A DNA stretch of 64,000 nt, taken from an uncultured Pseudomonadota bacterium (GTDB taxonomy: Bacteria; Pseudomonadota; Alphaproteobacteria; Rs-D84). Shown piece by piece: positions 9,301-19,571 of this stretch. The DNA is taken from positions 168,968-232,967 of the forward strand of contig CAMZIQ010000001.1 in NCBI GenBank assembly GCA_947307295.1, written 5' to 3'. The translations under genes and the position numbers were made by a program. The stretch's first letter is position 1. Each line of letters opens with the position of its first letter. Under the pieces are notes generated by a model. It was not told the DNA's origin. It did no database searches and saw only the letters and a list, made by a program, of their open reading frames with translations.

Positions 9301-10263
9301 CTATGGCATTTTAAATTCAAAAAACTTTATTACTGATTGCATAAAATCAGGCACATCAGCATACAAAGTTATTTCCTTATTACTACCAGGATGCCTTAAA
9401 GTTATCTTATATGCAAATAAAAATAACTTTTGAGTATTTAAAATAGAACCAAACACCCCATCCATGCCCCCACGTTTTGCACCGTACAAATCATCACCAA
9501 CAATCGGCGCGCCCAATGAAAAAGCACTATGAAGCCTTAATTGATGCGTTCTACCTGTTTTTGGGAAAAATAAAACCCAACTTAACAACCCAGCAGCTTC
9601 GCCTAAAACTTTATACTCTGTTATAGCCCTTTGTGCAACAACATTATCAGGTATTTTTGAAAAATCATCAAACACAATTCCTTTGGCAACATAATTATCT
9701 ATTGTTCCAGATTTTTGCGAAATGTTTCCTTGTAATAACGCCAAATACTCTTTGTGTGCAGTTTTGTTTTGAAATTGTGCAGTCAGATTTTGAGCAGCTT
9801 TTTGATTTTTTGCCACCACCAATAATCCACTTGTTTCCCTGTCTATCCTGTGAACCAAAGATATTTTATCATAAGGGAACAATGCGGCAGCCATTTTATC
9901 AATTGATTTTTTTATGCCTGTTCCACCCTGCACCGCCAAACCAGCAGGTTTATTAAAAACCACTATATCCGAATCATTGTGAATAATACATTTACGCAAA
10001 TCTTCTAAATCTGACAAAGAATATTTATCACCCGTCTCAGTTTTTTTCACTTGTTTATATGACTGCAAAGTTGGTGGCACACGAACCATATCACCAGCAG
10101 TTAAAATCTCTGTTCCTTTGCATCTGGATGAATTTATTCTTATTTGCCCACCACGACAAAGTTTATAAAAATCACGTTGCAACATTCCTGGGTAATGTCT
10201 TAAAAACCATCGCAACAAACGCGTTCCAGATTCTACATCAGAAATCGTAACAAATTCCGTCAT
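9301..10263 (-). CDS. RluA-family (RluC-like) ribosomal large subunit pseudouridine synthase
   Basis: S4-like N-terminus, IVVFNKPAGLAVQGG, LVHRIDRETSGLLVVAKN, GRTHQLRLHSAFSLGAPIVGD. Confidence 0.9.
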   Translation of the reverse strand: MTEFVTISDVESGTRLLRWFLRHYPGMLQRDFYKLCRGGQIRINSSRCKGTEILTAGDMVRVPPTLQSYKQVKKTETGDKYSLSDLEDLRKCIIHNDSDIVVFNKPAGLAVQGGTGIKKSIDKMAAALFPYDKISLVHRIDRETSGLLVVAKNQKAAQNLTAQFQNKTAHKEYLALLQGNISQKSGTIDNYVAKGIVFDDFSKIPDNVVAQRAITEYKVLGEAAGLLSWVLFFPKTGRTHQLRLHSAFSLGAPIVGDDLYGAKRGGMDGVFGSILNTQKLFLFAYKITLRHPGSNKEITLYADVPDFMQSVIKFFEFKMP

Positions 10264-10266
10264 ACA

Positions 10267-10728
10267 TCATTCACCATACGTAATAGAAACCACATTTTCG
10301 GTTCCATCTACACAATCTCCTGTTGCGCCACTTTCTTTATGGTCTGATGAAATATACCCAACAGAATCTGTCCAAGCTTTCATTTTCAAAGCTTCACAAT
10401 CAGATTTTGTTAACCCTTTGATATTCACGATAAATTGACGCGCATTCGAAGGATTCACAGCCACTTCATAAACCCCACCATATGGATTTTTATTACTTAC
10501 AGACATAGCATCAAATATAGTAGCATTGTCTATGTTTGAAAAATCATCATAATCTACCATAAGTCCGCGCACCCCAGATACAATAGAAACCACATCATCG
10601 GTGACCCTAGCCTGTTTTTGTCTGTTTATTCCCAAAGAAACCAACGCAAACGCAGTTGCGGTTAACATACCCATAATGGCCAGCACCCCGACCATTTCTA
10701 TCATTGAACGACCTGATTCTTGTCTCAT
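10267..10728 (-). CDS. Type IV pilin / pseudopilin-like protein
   Basis: Prepilin peptidase-type N-terminus MRQESG|RSMIEMVGVLAIMGMLTATAFALV with Glu at +5. Confidence 0.7.
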   Translation of the reverse strand: MRQESGRSMIEMVGVLAIMGMLTATAFALVSLGINRQKQARVTDDVVSIVSGVRGLMVDYDDFSNIDNATIFDAMSVSNKNPYGGVYEVAVNPSNARQFIVNIKGLTKSDCEALKMKAWTDSVGYISSDHKESGATGDCVDGTENVVSITYGE

Positions 10729-10777
10729 TATTACACCTCTATTTGATTTTTATATTTTATATAATATCATATTTGTT

Positions 10778-12205
10778 ATGAATATTCAATTTAGATGTTT
10801 AATAGAAAATGCTCCTATATCACCTGGGATATACAAAATGTATGACAGGGATGGTAATATTTTATATGTTGGCAAAGCTAAAAATTTACTTAATCGCTTA
10901 CGACAATATATTGACATATCTAAATTAGAAACCCATAAACAAATTATGCGTTCTTTGGTGACGCGCGTAGAATGGGAAATCACAAATACGGAACAGGAAG
11001 CACTTGTCCTGGAACAAGAGCTTATAAAAACATTAAAACCGAAATACAATATAATGTTAACAGACGGAAAAATGTATCCTATGTTAGCGTTAACAAAACA
11101 TGAATTTCCACGTCTTTTAAAATTTCGCGGCAAAATATCACAAAAAAAAGATGTGTTTGGTCCCTATCCATCAGTTTATGCTTTAAATGATACGATTAAA
11201 ACTATTCAACGAGTATGCAAACTTAGAACATGTACAGACACATTTATGAACAACAGATCTCGACCATGTTTATTATACCAAATCGGGCGATGCAGCGCAC
11301 CTTGTTGTTTACAACAAAAAGATTATGATAAAAATGTGCAACTGGCACGACGTATTTTAACCGGTGACAGCGAACCAATAGTTGCAGATTTAACGAAACA
11401 GATGAAAGATTTTTCAGATAAAATGGATTTTGAAAACGCCGCGATTATGCGCGACAAAATTTCTGCATTAACACAAACAACAAATCGCGGTATACGACAG
11501 AATCTGTCGTATACATCAAATTTACAATGGGATAAAAATGTTTCAGAATTGGAAAAATGGATACATTTAAAATTAAATTGCGTTGGGGTTTTTGATAACT
11601 CTCACTTATTTGGCAAACATCCTGTTGGTGCTATGATTGCTTTTGGTCATGATGGTTTTATAAAATCATCATATCGACATTTTAAATTGCAAGATATGAA
11701 ACGTTCAGGAAATGATATTGCTATGATGGAAGAATTTATTACTCGGGCAATCAAAGACAATCCAAAACTTGATTTAATTATCGTTGATGGTGGACCTGCA
11801 CAATGGAACATTGCGAACAAAGTTTCAAATGGTCGCATACCTGTATTGGGTATTGCAAAAGGTGTTGTTCGAAACGGTGACGAACATTTTATAATGCCAG
11901 ATGGTTCTGAAAACAGAACATTACCAAAAGATTCTGCATTATTTTTATTACTGCGCACAGTCAGAGATGAAGCGCATAGATTTGTAATTACTTATCATCG
12001 AACAATCCGGGCGAAACAATTAACTGCTTCTGTATTAGATGAAATCGAAGGGATTGGACCAATAAGAAAGAAACAATTACTACACCATTATGGTTCTGTT
12101 AGGTCTATAATGGATGCAGATTTAAAATCTTTGTTGCATGTTAAAGGTCTGGGAAAAAATGCTGCGAAAAAAATATATGCCTATTTTCATTCAGAAGTGC
12201 TATAA
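10778..12205 (+). CDS. uvrC: UvrABC excinuclease subunit C (short form, about 475 aa)
   Basis: GIY-YIG domain (SPGIYKMYDRDGNILYVGKAKNLLNRLRQY), Cys cluster, UVR motif, VFDNSH / IIVDGGPAQ / DEAHRFVITYHR RNase H-like motifs, C-terminal HhH; start at ATG 10778. Confidence 0.9.
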   Translation: MNIQFRCLIENAPISPGIYKMYDRDGNILYVGKAKNLLNRLRQYIDISKLETHKQIMRSLVTRVEWEITNTEQEALVLEQELIKTLKPKYNIMLTDGKMYPMLALTKHEFPRLLKFRGKISQKKDVFGPYPSVYALNDTIKTIQRVCKLRTCTDTFMNNRSRPCLLYQIGRCSAPCCLQQKDYDKNVQLARRILTGDSEPIVADLTKQMKDFSDKMDFENAAIMRDKISALTQTTNRGIRQNLSYTSNLQWDKNVSELEKWIHLKLNCVGVFDNSHLFGKHPVGAMIAFGHDGFIKSSYRHFKLQDMKRSGNDIAMMEEFITRAIKDNPKLDLIIVDGGPAQWNIANKVSNGRIPVLGIAKGVVRNGDEHFIMPDGSENRTLPKDSALFLLLRTVRDEAHRFVITYHRTIRAKQLTASVLDEIEGIGPIRKKQLLHHYGSVRSIMDADLKSLLHVKGLGKNAAKKIYAYFHSEVL

Positions 12206-12240
12206 TAACAACATACACACAAATATACAAAGGAGAAAAC

Positions 12241-12840
12241 ATGAAAATATTTGTTAACTTTTTATCAATATTCAGAATACTAGCTGCATTTGCAATTATA
12301 TTCACAATTATGCTGAATTGGCCTTGGATAACATTTATACTGTTTATTTTGGGTGCAATATCAGATTGGTTTGATGGATTTTTAGCACGCAAATACAATT
12401 GTTGTTCTAAATTGGGTGGTGTCCTTGATCACATTGGCGATAAATTATTGGTATGCAATACATTAATTATGTTAACCTTGATGATGCCGACATGGTTTAT
12501 CGTTATTCCTGTTATTTTAATGATTGCTCGTGAATTATACATCAGCGGATTACGTGAATTCTTAGGTACACAAAAGATTGAAATGCCTGTTCCAAAAGCA
12601 CGCTTTTCAATGGGGAAAATTAAAACAACGATTCAAATGATTGCTATCACGGCACTTTTATTATGTTTTGCATTATTTGCATCTGTAAAACCAGAAACCA
12701 GCAACCATGTAATATTTTATTTAATTTATATTTTACCGCAAATCGGTATTTTCAGTTTGTGGTTTGCATTGGTTGCATCTTTTTGGAGCGCGATTCAATA
12801 CACGTTTACGTTTGCTCAGAAATTAAAGAAAATAAAATAA
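12241..12840 (+). CDS. pgsA: CDP-diacylglycerol--glycerol-3-phosphate 3-phosphatidyltransferase
   Basis: CDP-alcohol phosphotransferase motif SDWFDGFLARKYNCCSKLGGVLDHIGDK; membrane protein; AGGAG RBS. Confidence 0.9.
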   Translation: MKIFVNFLSIFRILAAFAIIFTIMLNWPWITFILFILGAISDWFDGFLARKYNCCSKLGGVLDHIGDKLLVCNTLIMLTLMMPTWFIVIPVILMIARELYISGLREFLGTQKIEMPVPKARFSMGKIKTTIQMIAITALLLCFALFASVKPETSNHVIFYLIYILPQIGIFSLWFALVASFWSAIQYTFTFAQKLKKIK

Positions 12841-12856
12841 TGATAATAACATATAA

Positions 12857-12881
12857 AAAACCGCCTATACGGCGGTTTTTC
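12857..12881. terminator. Rho-independent terminator between convergent genes
   Basis: aaaaaaCCGCCtatacGGCGGttttt. Confidence 0.8.
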
Positions 12882-12899
12882 TATTGTTAACAGATTTAA

Positions 12900-14885
12900 C
12901 TACACAAATAAATCTTTAACAAATTGTGCATGTTCAGTTATAAATTTAAATCTAAATTCAGGTTTTTTGCCCATTAAATCATACACAAGTGTTTTTGTTT
13001 TTTCTGTATCTTCCAAACCTTCTTCTGTCTTTGGTGGTAAATCAACACGAATCAATCTGCGTGTCTTAGGGGACATAGTTGTTTCTTTTAATTGATTAGG
13101 CATCATTTCACCAAGCCCTTTGAATCGAGATATTTCAACTTTTTTATTTTTATATTTGCCAGACTTTAAATCTTCCAATTCTTCGTCAGTATCAACATAA
13201 ATCGATTCTGTTCCACAAGTTAATTTATAAAGTGGCGGACAAGACAAATACAAATGCCCACCATAAATCAGTTGCGGCATATATTGATAAAAGAAAGCCA
13301 TCAACAACGAAGCGATATGGCTGCCGTCCACATCAGCATCAGTCATAACAATAATTTTTTCATATCTAAGTTTGTTATCATCCCAATCCTTTGCGGTACC
13401 AGCCCCAATAATATCAATCAAATCATTTAATTCTTTATTAGCACTAAATCGTTCATCAGAATTAGATAAAACATTTAACACTTTACCGCGCAAAGGCATA
13501 ATCGCCTGAGTAGCTCTATCCCGGGCTTGCTTAGCAGTTCCACCAGCAGATTCGCCCTCAACTATAAATAATTCTGTACCTTCTACACCATGTTTGGAAC
13601 AGTCTGCCAATTTTGCTGGCATACGAATTCTCTTAGTTGGTGTTTTGCGCGCAACATCTTTGACTTGTTTCGTTTTAATACGCGCATTAGCCAAATTTAT
13701 AACAAATTCCAACAAAGCATTTGCTGTCTTTGGGTCAGATGCCAAAAACATTTCCCACGGATCACGCAACGCATTTTCCGTATATCGTGCAATCTCTGGA
13801 TTAGAAAGTTTTTCTTTTGTTTGTCCCAAAAATTGCGGTGTTTTATAGAACACGGAAACAATCGCAGCAACAGAATCAAAAACATCTTCACCAATAATAG
13901 AAGCCGCTGCTTTGTTGTTTATTTTTTCACCATATGCCTTTAAACCCTTAGTAATTGCGGCCTTGAACCCTGTTTCGTGTGTTCCGCCATCAATTGTCGC
14001 AATAGTATTACAGTATGAAGCAAAAAATCCATCATCCGAAGCCGCACCATTTTCATCCGTCAAAACAGTCAAAGCCCATTCAACACGTCCCGAATCATCA
14101 GGAAAATCTATGGCACCACTAAATATCTTTGGCAAAATACGTGGCTTTGAATCAGTTTTTTCAGCAACAAAATCAGCCACACCATTTGGATAATAAAAAA
14201 CTTTATCCGCTTCTATGTTCATATCTTCTGTCAACAATGCGGGATTACAATGCCATTCAATTTTGACACCACGTGACAAGAAAGATTTAGCGCGTGCCAT
14301 ACGATAAATTTTTATCGGCTTAAACACGGCATTTTCGCCGAAAATTTCATCATCCAAAGTGAATCTTATTTTTGTTCCATGCGCCTTGGTCGGTTCGCCT
14401 TTGACAATAAGACTGGTCACTTTACCACGCGAAAACGTCTGTCTCCATTCGAAACCATCCCTGGAAATCGTCACATCCATATTGGAAGAAAGTGCATTCA
14501 CAACCGCACTTCCCACGCCATGCAAACCACCACTAGTTTTATAAACATTATTATTGAATTTTCCGCCAGAATGTAAAGTTGTCAGAATTACTTCTAATGC
14601 AGATTTCCCAGGATATTTTGGATGTTCATCAACCGGAATACCACGACCGTCATCAGTAATTTCTATGGTTTTACCATCAATTAGATTAACAATTATTTTC
14701 TTAGCAAACCCAGCCACCGCTTCATCAATAGAATTATCCATAATTTCAACTGGTAAATGGTGCCAAGCCTTTTCGTCTGTTCCACCGATATACATACCTG
14801 GGCGCAAACGAACAGGCTCTAAACCTTCCAGCACTTGAATATCCGAAGCATCATACTTATTCATAGTCTTTTCCATATTTACCAA
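12900..14885 (-). CDS. parE: DNA topoisomerase IV subunit B
   Basis: GHKL ATPase RPGMYIGGTDEKAWHHLPVEIMDNSIDEAVAG, GGLHGVGSAVVNALS, TOPRIM EGESAGGTAKQARDR; ParE preferred over GyrB on length and GGTDE. Confidence 0.88.
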   Translation of the reverse strand: MVNMEKTMNKYDASDIQVLEGLEPVRLRPGMYIGGTDEKAWHHLPVEIMDNSIDEAVAGFAKKIIVNLIDGKTIEITDDGRGIPVDEHPKYPGKSALEVILTTLHSGGKFNNNVYKTSGGLHGVGSAVVNALSSNMDVTISRDGFEWRQTFSRGKVTSLIVKGEPTKAHGTKIRFTLDDEIFGENAVFKPIKIYRMARAKSFLSRGVKIEWHCNPALLTEDMNIEADKVFYYPNGVADFVAEKTDSKPRILPKIFSGAIDFPDDSGRVEWALTVLTDENGAASDDGFFASYCNTIATIDGGTHETGFKAAITKGLKAYGEKINNKAAASIIGEDVFDSVAAIVSVFYKTPQFLGQTKEKLSNPEIARYTENALRDPWEMFLASDPKTANALLEFVINLANARIKTKQVKDVARKTPTKRIRMPAKLADCSKHGVEGTELFIVEGESAGGTAKQARDRATQAIMPLRGKVLNVLSNSDERFSANKELNDLIDIIGAGTAKDWDDNKLRYEKIIVMTDADVDGSHIASLLMAFFYQYMPQLIYGGHLYLSCPPLYKLTCGTESIYVDTDEELEDLKSGKYKNKKVEISRFKGLGEMMPNQLKETTMSPKTRRLIRVDLPPKTEEGLEDTEKTKTLVYDLMGKKPEFRFKFITEHAQFVKDLFV

Positions 14886-15031
14886 GACATTATTATAACA
14901 TTTTTAAAATTTTCGCAAGTGAAAGTATCATTTTACTCTAAAAAAGGGCTAAAAATTGTATATAAATGCTCTTGATTTTTCAGATAATATCTCTATATAT
15001 TCTTTACAATAAAGATTAAACAGGTAAAAAG

Positions 15032-16159
15032 ATGAATAAAAATCCGTATGAAGTTTTGGGTGTAGCACGTGATGCCAGTGATACAGATATTAAAAAGGCT
15101 TATCATAAATTGGTTATGAAATACCACCCTGACAAAAACCCAGGCGATAAAGCTGCCGAAGAAAAATTCAAAGAAGTTAATAATGCCTTTGACATTTTAA
15201 AAGACCCGCAAAAACGCGCGGCTTATGATAGATTTGGCGATGCGGCTTTTGCTGGCGGAAACGGGGCCAGCGCGGGCGCTGGCATGGGTGGCAATCCATT
15301 TGGGAATGGTAATTTCCATTTCAATATGGGTGGCGACATGGGCGGAATGGAAGACATTTTACGCGAAGCCATGCGCGGTTTTGGTTTCGGCGGTGCTGGA
15401 TTTGGTGGCGAAGGACACACACAACAGCGCGGTCGTGATTTACTGGACGAAGTAGTTATTGATTTAAAAGATGCTTTTTTTGGCACAACCCATACTGTAA
15501 AATTTACTAGTGCTGTTAAATGTGAAAAATGCAATGGTCATGGCACAGCAGACGGCAAACCTGCTCCAGCATGCAAAACATGTGGTGGCACAGGTTATGT
15601 TCATGCGCGTCAGGGATTTTTTGCGGTTGAAACCCCGTGTCCAGATTGTCAAGGTTTGGGTAAAAAAATCGACAAAAAATGCAGCGCCTGTGACGGCAGC
15701 GGAACTGTTAATAAACAACGCACTTTGGATGTAAAAATTCCGGCTGGCGTAATGGATGGCGCGCGTTTACGTATGGCTGGCATGGGCGAAGCCGCCCCGA
15801 ACGGTGGCGAATCTGGTGATTTTTATATTGATATTCATATCAGACCAGACAAAAGATTTCAGCGTATCGGCAACGATTTGTTAATGCACAATGATTTAGA
15901 TTTCACAACTTTGGCATTGGGTGGTGAAATAGAAATAGAAACAATCGACGATAAAAAATTATCGGTAAAAATCCCAGCGGGAACCCAGGTTGGCGAAAAG
16001 ATGCGTATTCGCGGACATGGTATGCCGAATGGTCGCGGTGGTTTTGGTGATTTATATCTGGAAATCGGGATTGTAATTCCAAAGAAATTAACCGAAAAAC
16101 AAAAGAAAGCATTAAACGAATTTGCCGGCACAAAACCCAGTAAGAAAAGTTGGTTTTAA
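15032..16159 (+). CDS. dnaJ: Chaperone protein DnaJ
   Basis: J domain with HPD ([10 protein letters not shown]), G/F-rich region, four CxxCxGxG-type zinc repeats. Confidence 0.96.
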   Translation: MNKNPYEVLGVARDASDTDIKKAYHKLVMKYHPDKNPGDKAAEEKFKEVNNAFDILKDPQKRAAYDRFGDAAFAGGNGASAGAGMGGNPFGNGNFHFNMGGDMGGMEDILREAMRGFGFGGAGFGGEGHTQQRGRDLLDEVVIDLKDAFFGTTHTVKFTSAVKCEKCNGHGTADGKPAPACKTCGGTGYVHARQGFFAVETPCPDCQGLGKKIDKKCSACDGSGTVNKQRTLDVKIPAGVMDGARLRMAGMGEAAPNGGESGDFYIDIHIRPDKRFQRIGNDLLMHNDLDFTTLALGGEIEIETIDDKKLSVKIPAGTQVGEKMRIRGHGMPNGRGGFGDLYLEIGIVIPKKLTEKQKKALNEFAGTKPSKKSWF

Positions 16160-16164
16160 AAAAT

Positions 16165-16188
16165 AAAACGCCCAATGGGGCGTTTTGT
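16165..16188. terminator. Rho-independent terminator
   Basis: AAAACGCCCaatGGGGCGTTTT after dnaJ. Confidence 0.75.
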
Positions 16189-16209
16189 TATAGGCAACAA
16201 TCCTTATTA

Positions 16210-17094
16210 TCATTCATCAACAGGACTTAAATCACTTTCTCCACCGCTTTCAGAAGATTCTTCTTCAGAACTTTCTTTCGCCGTTTTTTCGTCAGGTTCT
16301 TTACATTCATCGTATACATCATATTTTTCAGTTCCTATATCATACTTCCCAATCTTTTTTCCACCAGTATATTTTGTTTTGCATATATATCCTATCTTGA
16401 CTCCATCTTTAAAACCGCCACATTTAAAAACTATATTATCCACTTTTGCTTCACCCAATTCTGAAATTTGAATTGCTTTATCGTCAACCTGCTTAAGCTC
16501 TGTTAAACTTACGTATTTTTGAACTTTATTGTCATTTCCCCTAATTTCAAACCCTTGCACGTTTTCATTTCCTCCAGAGTTAATCAAATTATTTTTGCTA
16601 TCATAACCAAAAATAGACCTACCTCCACCAGATGAACTACCTACAAATTCATGTATATGATCAACATCTTCTATAATTATAGTTTTATCTTCATGGTCAA
16701 ACGTTAATTTACATCCTGCTGTCGGGCTGGTGGTTGTAGGGTTTTTTGGAACTTCTGCACCACCGGTTTTGATTTTACCTAAATATTGACCTACTATATT
16801 CTTGCATTTATCCAAAGAATTACAATCGCTGCCAGTCCCTGCGCATGCTGAATATAACTCAGTCAAACTAAACGGTGCACCAAATACAATCAATGTGTTA
16901 TAAAATCTTTCCTTGCAATAAGGACGCAAACCCGCACCACTTAACACCGAATCCATATCTGTAATACGCAATGGAATATTTTTATCACTAGCTGTGCCGA
17001 TGTTTATAGTATTGCCCTGTTGTCCATCTTCCGCAAAAGTCGCAAACACAGGCACAAACAGCAAAGAAATCAATATAAAAACACGTTTTATCAT
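16210..17094 (-). CDS. Secreted protein of unknown function with acidic Ser/Glu-rich tail
   Basis: Signal peptide MIKRVFILISLLFVPVFATFA; multiple Cys; tail EKTAKESSEEESSESGGESDLSPVDE; start likely ATG 17094. Confidence 0.65.
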   Translation of the reverse strand: MIKRVFILISLLFVPVFATFAEDGQQGNTINIGTASDKNIPLRITDMDSVLSGAGLRPYCKERFYNTLIVFGAPFSLTELYSACAGTGSDCNSLDKCKNIVGQYLGKIKTGGAEVPKNPTTTSPTAGCKLTFDHEDKTIIIEDVDHIHEFVGSSSGGGRSIFGYDSKNNLINSGGNENVQGFEIRGNDNKVQKYVSLTELKQVDDKAIQISELGEAKVDNIVFKCGGFKDGVKIGYICKTKYTGGKKIGKYDIGTEKYDVYDECKEPDEKTAKESSEEESSESGGESDLSPVDE

Positions 17095-18158
17095 TGTAAT
17101 GCCTCCTCGCACTCTTGCGCGATTTCCAAAGCCTTTTTAGCTGTTTTAATTTGCGCGGCGTTTAATGCTGTCCCTGTCAAAGATGTCACCGTAGCACCAG
17201 CCCCCAACGCACCACTTGCCAAATTAAACGCGACCCATTTTTTTGCATCCTTTGCCACAGTATCTGGCTTTGACTGTTTTGCCATATCGGAAAGCCTTTC
17301 ATTTCCCAAGACACTTGTTGCTGTTGCACCACCACCCAAGACAGAACCAACAGAATTCGTAATCATCGCGCCTTTGGACAATTTAGTTAATTTTGATAAA
17401 TCTAATGTTTCATATTGACCGCACTTTTCTATTATTCTTTGACTTTTACTCAAATATGTTTGGTCTGCATTATCGCCATCTTCCATAGCGACCCGACTTT
17501 TGGCATTGCGCAAAACACTTAAAGAATCAACACATTCCTGGATTCTTTCTGTAAAATCACTTTTTGTCACCTTAGATGCCGTCAAAGCCCCAGCAACGCT
17601 GGTCGCAGTATCCACAGCAAATAAACCTGTCCTTGCCATTCCTGCTTTTTCAGAAGCCGCTTCTGCTTTATTTAACGTTTGTTGCAAACTTTGATTTTGA
17701 CCAGTCTGACCAGATGTGGCTGTTTTATTATACGCGGCAATAACGTTGTCTAAATTTGTCGACCAATCAGCCACCAATATCCTTTTGGGCGTCTTTAATA
17801 AATTTTGATTAGCTTCCGAATTTTCCATCTCTTGCAATTTATCTTTATCATAATTTGCAGTATTCATCTGTCTCATAGCATTCGCAACTTCTGCATCTTT
17901 TCTCAGTTTTATCGTGGATGCAACCTGACCGCCAATTCCAGCAGCAGTTCCAACAGCATTAGCCGCAGTTCCTATGGTAAGCATTTTTTTAATTTCAGCC
18001 ATACTTTCTGATATTTCTGCACATTTTGCCGATGTATCCCGTATCGCGTTGCTTAACACTTTGCCCGCTTCGGTTATTGCAAATGCCGAAAAATTAAATA
18101 AACAAAAAAATACAGCAAACGCCATTTTTGTATTTAATAAATACCATTTAGATACCAT
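17091..18158 (-). CDS. Secreted 4-Cys glycine-zipper-like protein, paralogue 1
   Basis: Signal peptide; Gly/Ala-rich hydrophobic segments; conserved layout and C-terminal CEEALQ shared with ORFs at 26737 and 43962. Confidence 0.7.
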   Translation of the reverse strand: MVSKWYLLNTKMAFAVFFCLFNFSAFAITEAGKVLSNAIRDTSAKCAEISESMAEIKKMLTIGTAANAVGTAAGIGGQVASTIKLRKDAEVANAMRQMNTANYDKDKLQEMENSEANQNLLKTPKRILVADWSTNLDNVIAAYNKTATSGQTGQNQSLQQTLNKAEAASEKAGMARTGLFAVDTATSVAGALTASKVTKSDFTERIQECVDSLSVLRNAKSRVAMEDGDNADQTYLSKSQRIIEKCGQYETLDLSKLTKLSKGAMITNSVGSVLGGGATATSVLGNERLSDMAKQSKPDTVAKDAKKWVAFNLASGALGAGATVTSLTGTALNAAQIKTAKKALEIAQECEEALQ

Positions 18159-18211
18159 TTCTCTTTCCTTATAAGGATAATTATATCATATTTTTTTGCT
18201 TTACGCAAAAA

Positions 18212-18240
18212 ACATCTGCCATTTTGGCAGATGTTTTTCC
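18212..18240 (-). terminator. Rho-independent terminator of dnaA
   Basis: CATCTGCCAttTTGGCAGATG with a T-run on the minus strand. Confidence 0.75.
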
Positions 18241-18266
18241 CCTTTCTGTTCAATGAACAAAACTTT

Positions 18267-19571
18267 CTATTTGCACAATTTAATCATGTCGTCTATTTCA
18301 GCATTCAATATCAAATCTATATGTTTCTGATTTTCTATTTGATTAAGTGCGTAAACAACCGTGGCATGATCACGTCCACCACACACATTACCAATTTCTG
18401 TCAAAGATAAATTCGTTGCATTCTTTAATGCAGACATCATTATTTGACGCGCACGCACCAGACGACGTGCACGCGAATTCCCACAAATTTCATCGTATGA
18501 TACTGACATTTTTTCACACATCGCTTTAACCATAGAAATCGGAGTTTTGTTTTTAGCCAAAACATCACCCAACAAACGCGATGCAACTTCCATATCAACT
18601 GTTTCACCCATTAATTCTGTATATGTATTTATTTTATTGATAATGCCATTAACCAAATGACCATCACCAGCTATGCGTTTTGATAATTCTTCTGCGACAT
18701 CAGATTTTACACCCGCACGCAACAACATAGAACGACGAACAAATGCATTCGGCGCAACAACATCTACAACCAAACCAGATGCAAACAAAGATTGAACACG
18801 TCTGTCAAAACCAGTCAAAGCGTTCGGTGCAACATTCGCAGTTAACACAATACTTTTGCCAGCATTTTTTAAATCCATAATTAATTGCAAAAATTCATCC
18901 ATTGTTGCACGCTTCCCAGCCAATGCACAAACATCATCCATCATAAAAATATCACATTTACGACAATAATCTTTAAAAGAAAATATTGTTTTATCACGCA
19001 ACGAACGCGCAAAGTCAGCAACAAATTGTCCACCTGACATTTTTACAATATGCTTATCAGAACTATTGCAAATACAATCTAACAAAGTTGATTTGCCACA
19101 GCCACTTACACCATATAAAAATAATTGAGAAAACGAAGCGTTTGATAATGCCATTTTTTTGCATGCTGCAACTGCGAACATATTTTCATCACAAGAAATA
19201 AATTTATCAAATCCGTTTTGTTTTATATTTTGTTTTGCTTTGCTTGGAACAAATTCACATACAACATTATCATTCGCAGTTTTAACAGTATTAACAGCAC
19301 CATTTACACAAATATTAAAATCTAAAAGAAAATCCGCCGCTACATTTCCAAGGATATTTCCATATTCTCTTTTAACATAGTCGGCGGTGAATTGATTTTG
19401 CGCAACAACATTCAAACAATTCTGACACACATTAAATTGCAGCGGTGCAATCCAGGTCGTAAACGCGGCAGAATCTATTTTACCCGCGATTGCAGCCTTG
19501 ATTGATTCTATGGTTACATTTTGCTTTGTAGCTATTGCTTGCATGACGTTTGCTCCTTGTCCTTCCATCAA
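18267..19571 (-). CDS. dnaA: Chromosomal replication initiator DnaA (divergent)
   Basis: Domain I-like N-terminus, Walker A GVSGCGKST, Walker B IFMMDDV, domain IV CGGRDHATVVYALNQIE. Confidence 0.88.
   Translation of the reverse strand: MMEGQGANVMQAIATKQNVTIESIKAAIAGKIDSAAFTTWIAPLQFNVCQNCLNVVAQNQFTADYVKREYGNILGNVAADFLLDFNICVNGAVNTVKTANDNVVCEFVPSKAKQNIKQNGFDKFISCDENMFAVAACKKMALSNASFSQLFLYGVSGCGKSTLLDCICNSSDKHIVKMSGGQFVADFARSLRDKTIFSFKDYCRKCDIFMMDDVCALAGKRATMDEFLQLIMDLKNAGKSIVLTANVAPNALTGFDRRVQSLFASGLVVDVVAPNAFVRRSMLLRAGVKSDVAEELSKRIAGDGHLVNGIINKINTYTELMGETVDMEVASRLLGDVLAKNKTPISMVKAMCEKMSVSYDEICGNSRARRLVRARQIMMSALKNATNLSLTEIGNVCGGRDHATVVYALNQIENQKHIDLILNAEIDDMIKLCK

Noticed and set aside
13590-13943. 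Plus-strand ORF opposite parE
   Set aside because: Shadow ORF: antisense to well-supported parE, with low-complexity translation and no motif; the same applies to 13594-13848, 13912-14193 and 14554-14838.
12900-14885. GyrB assignment
   Set aside because: Length (661 aa) and the GGTDEKAWHHLP N-terminal motif favour ParE, though without alignment GyrB cannot be formally excluded.
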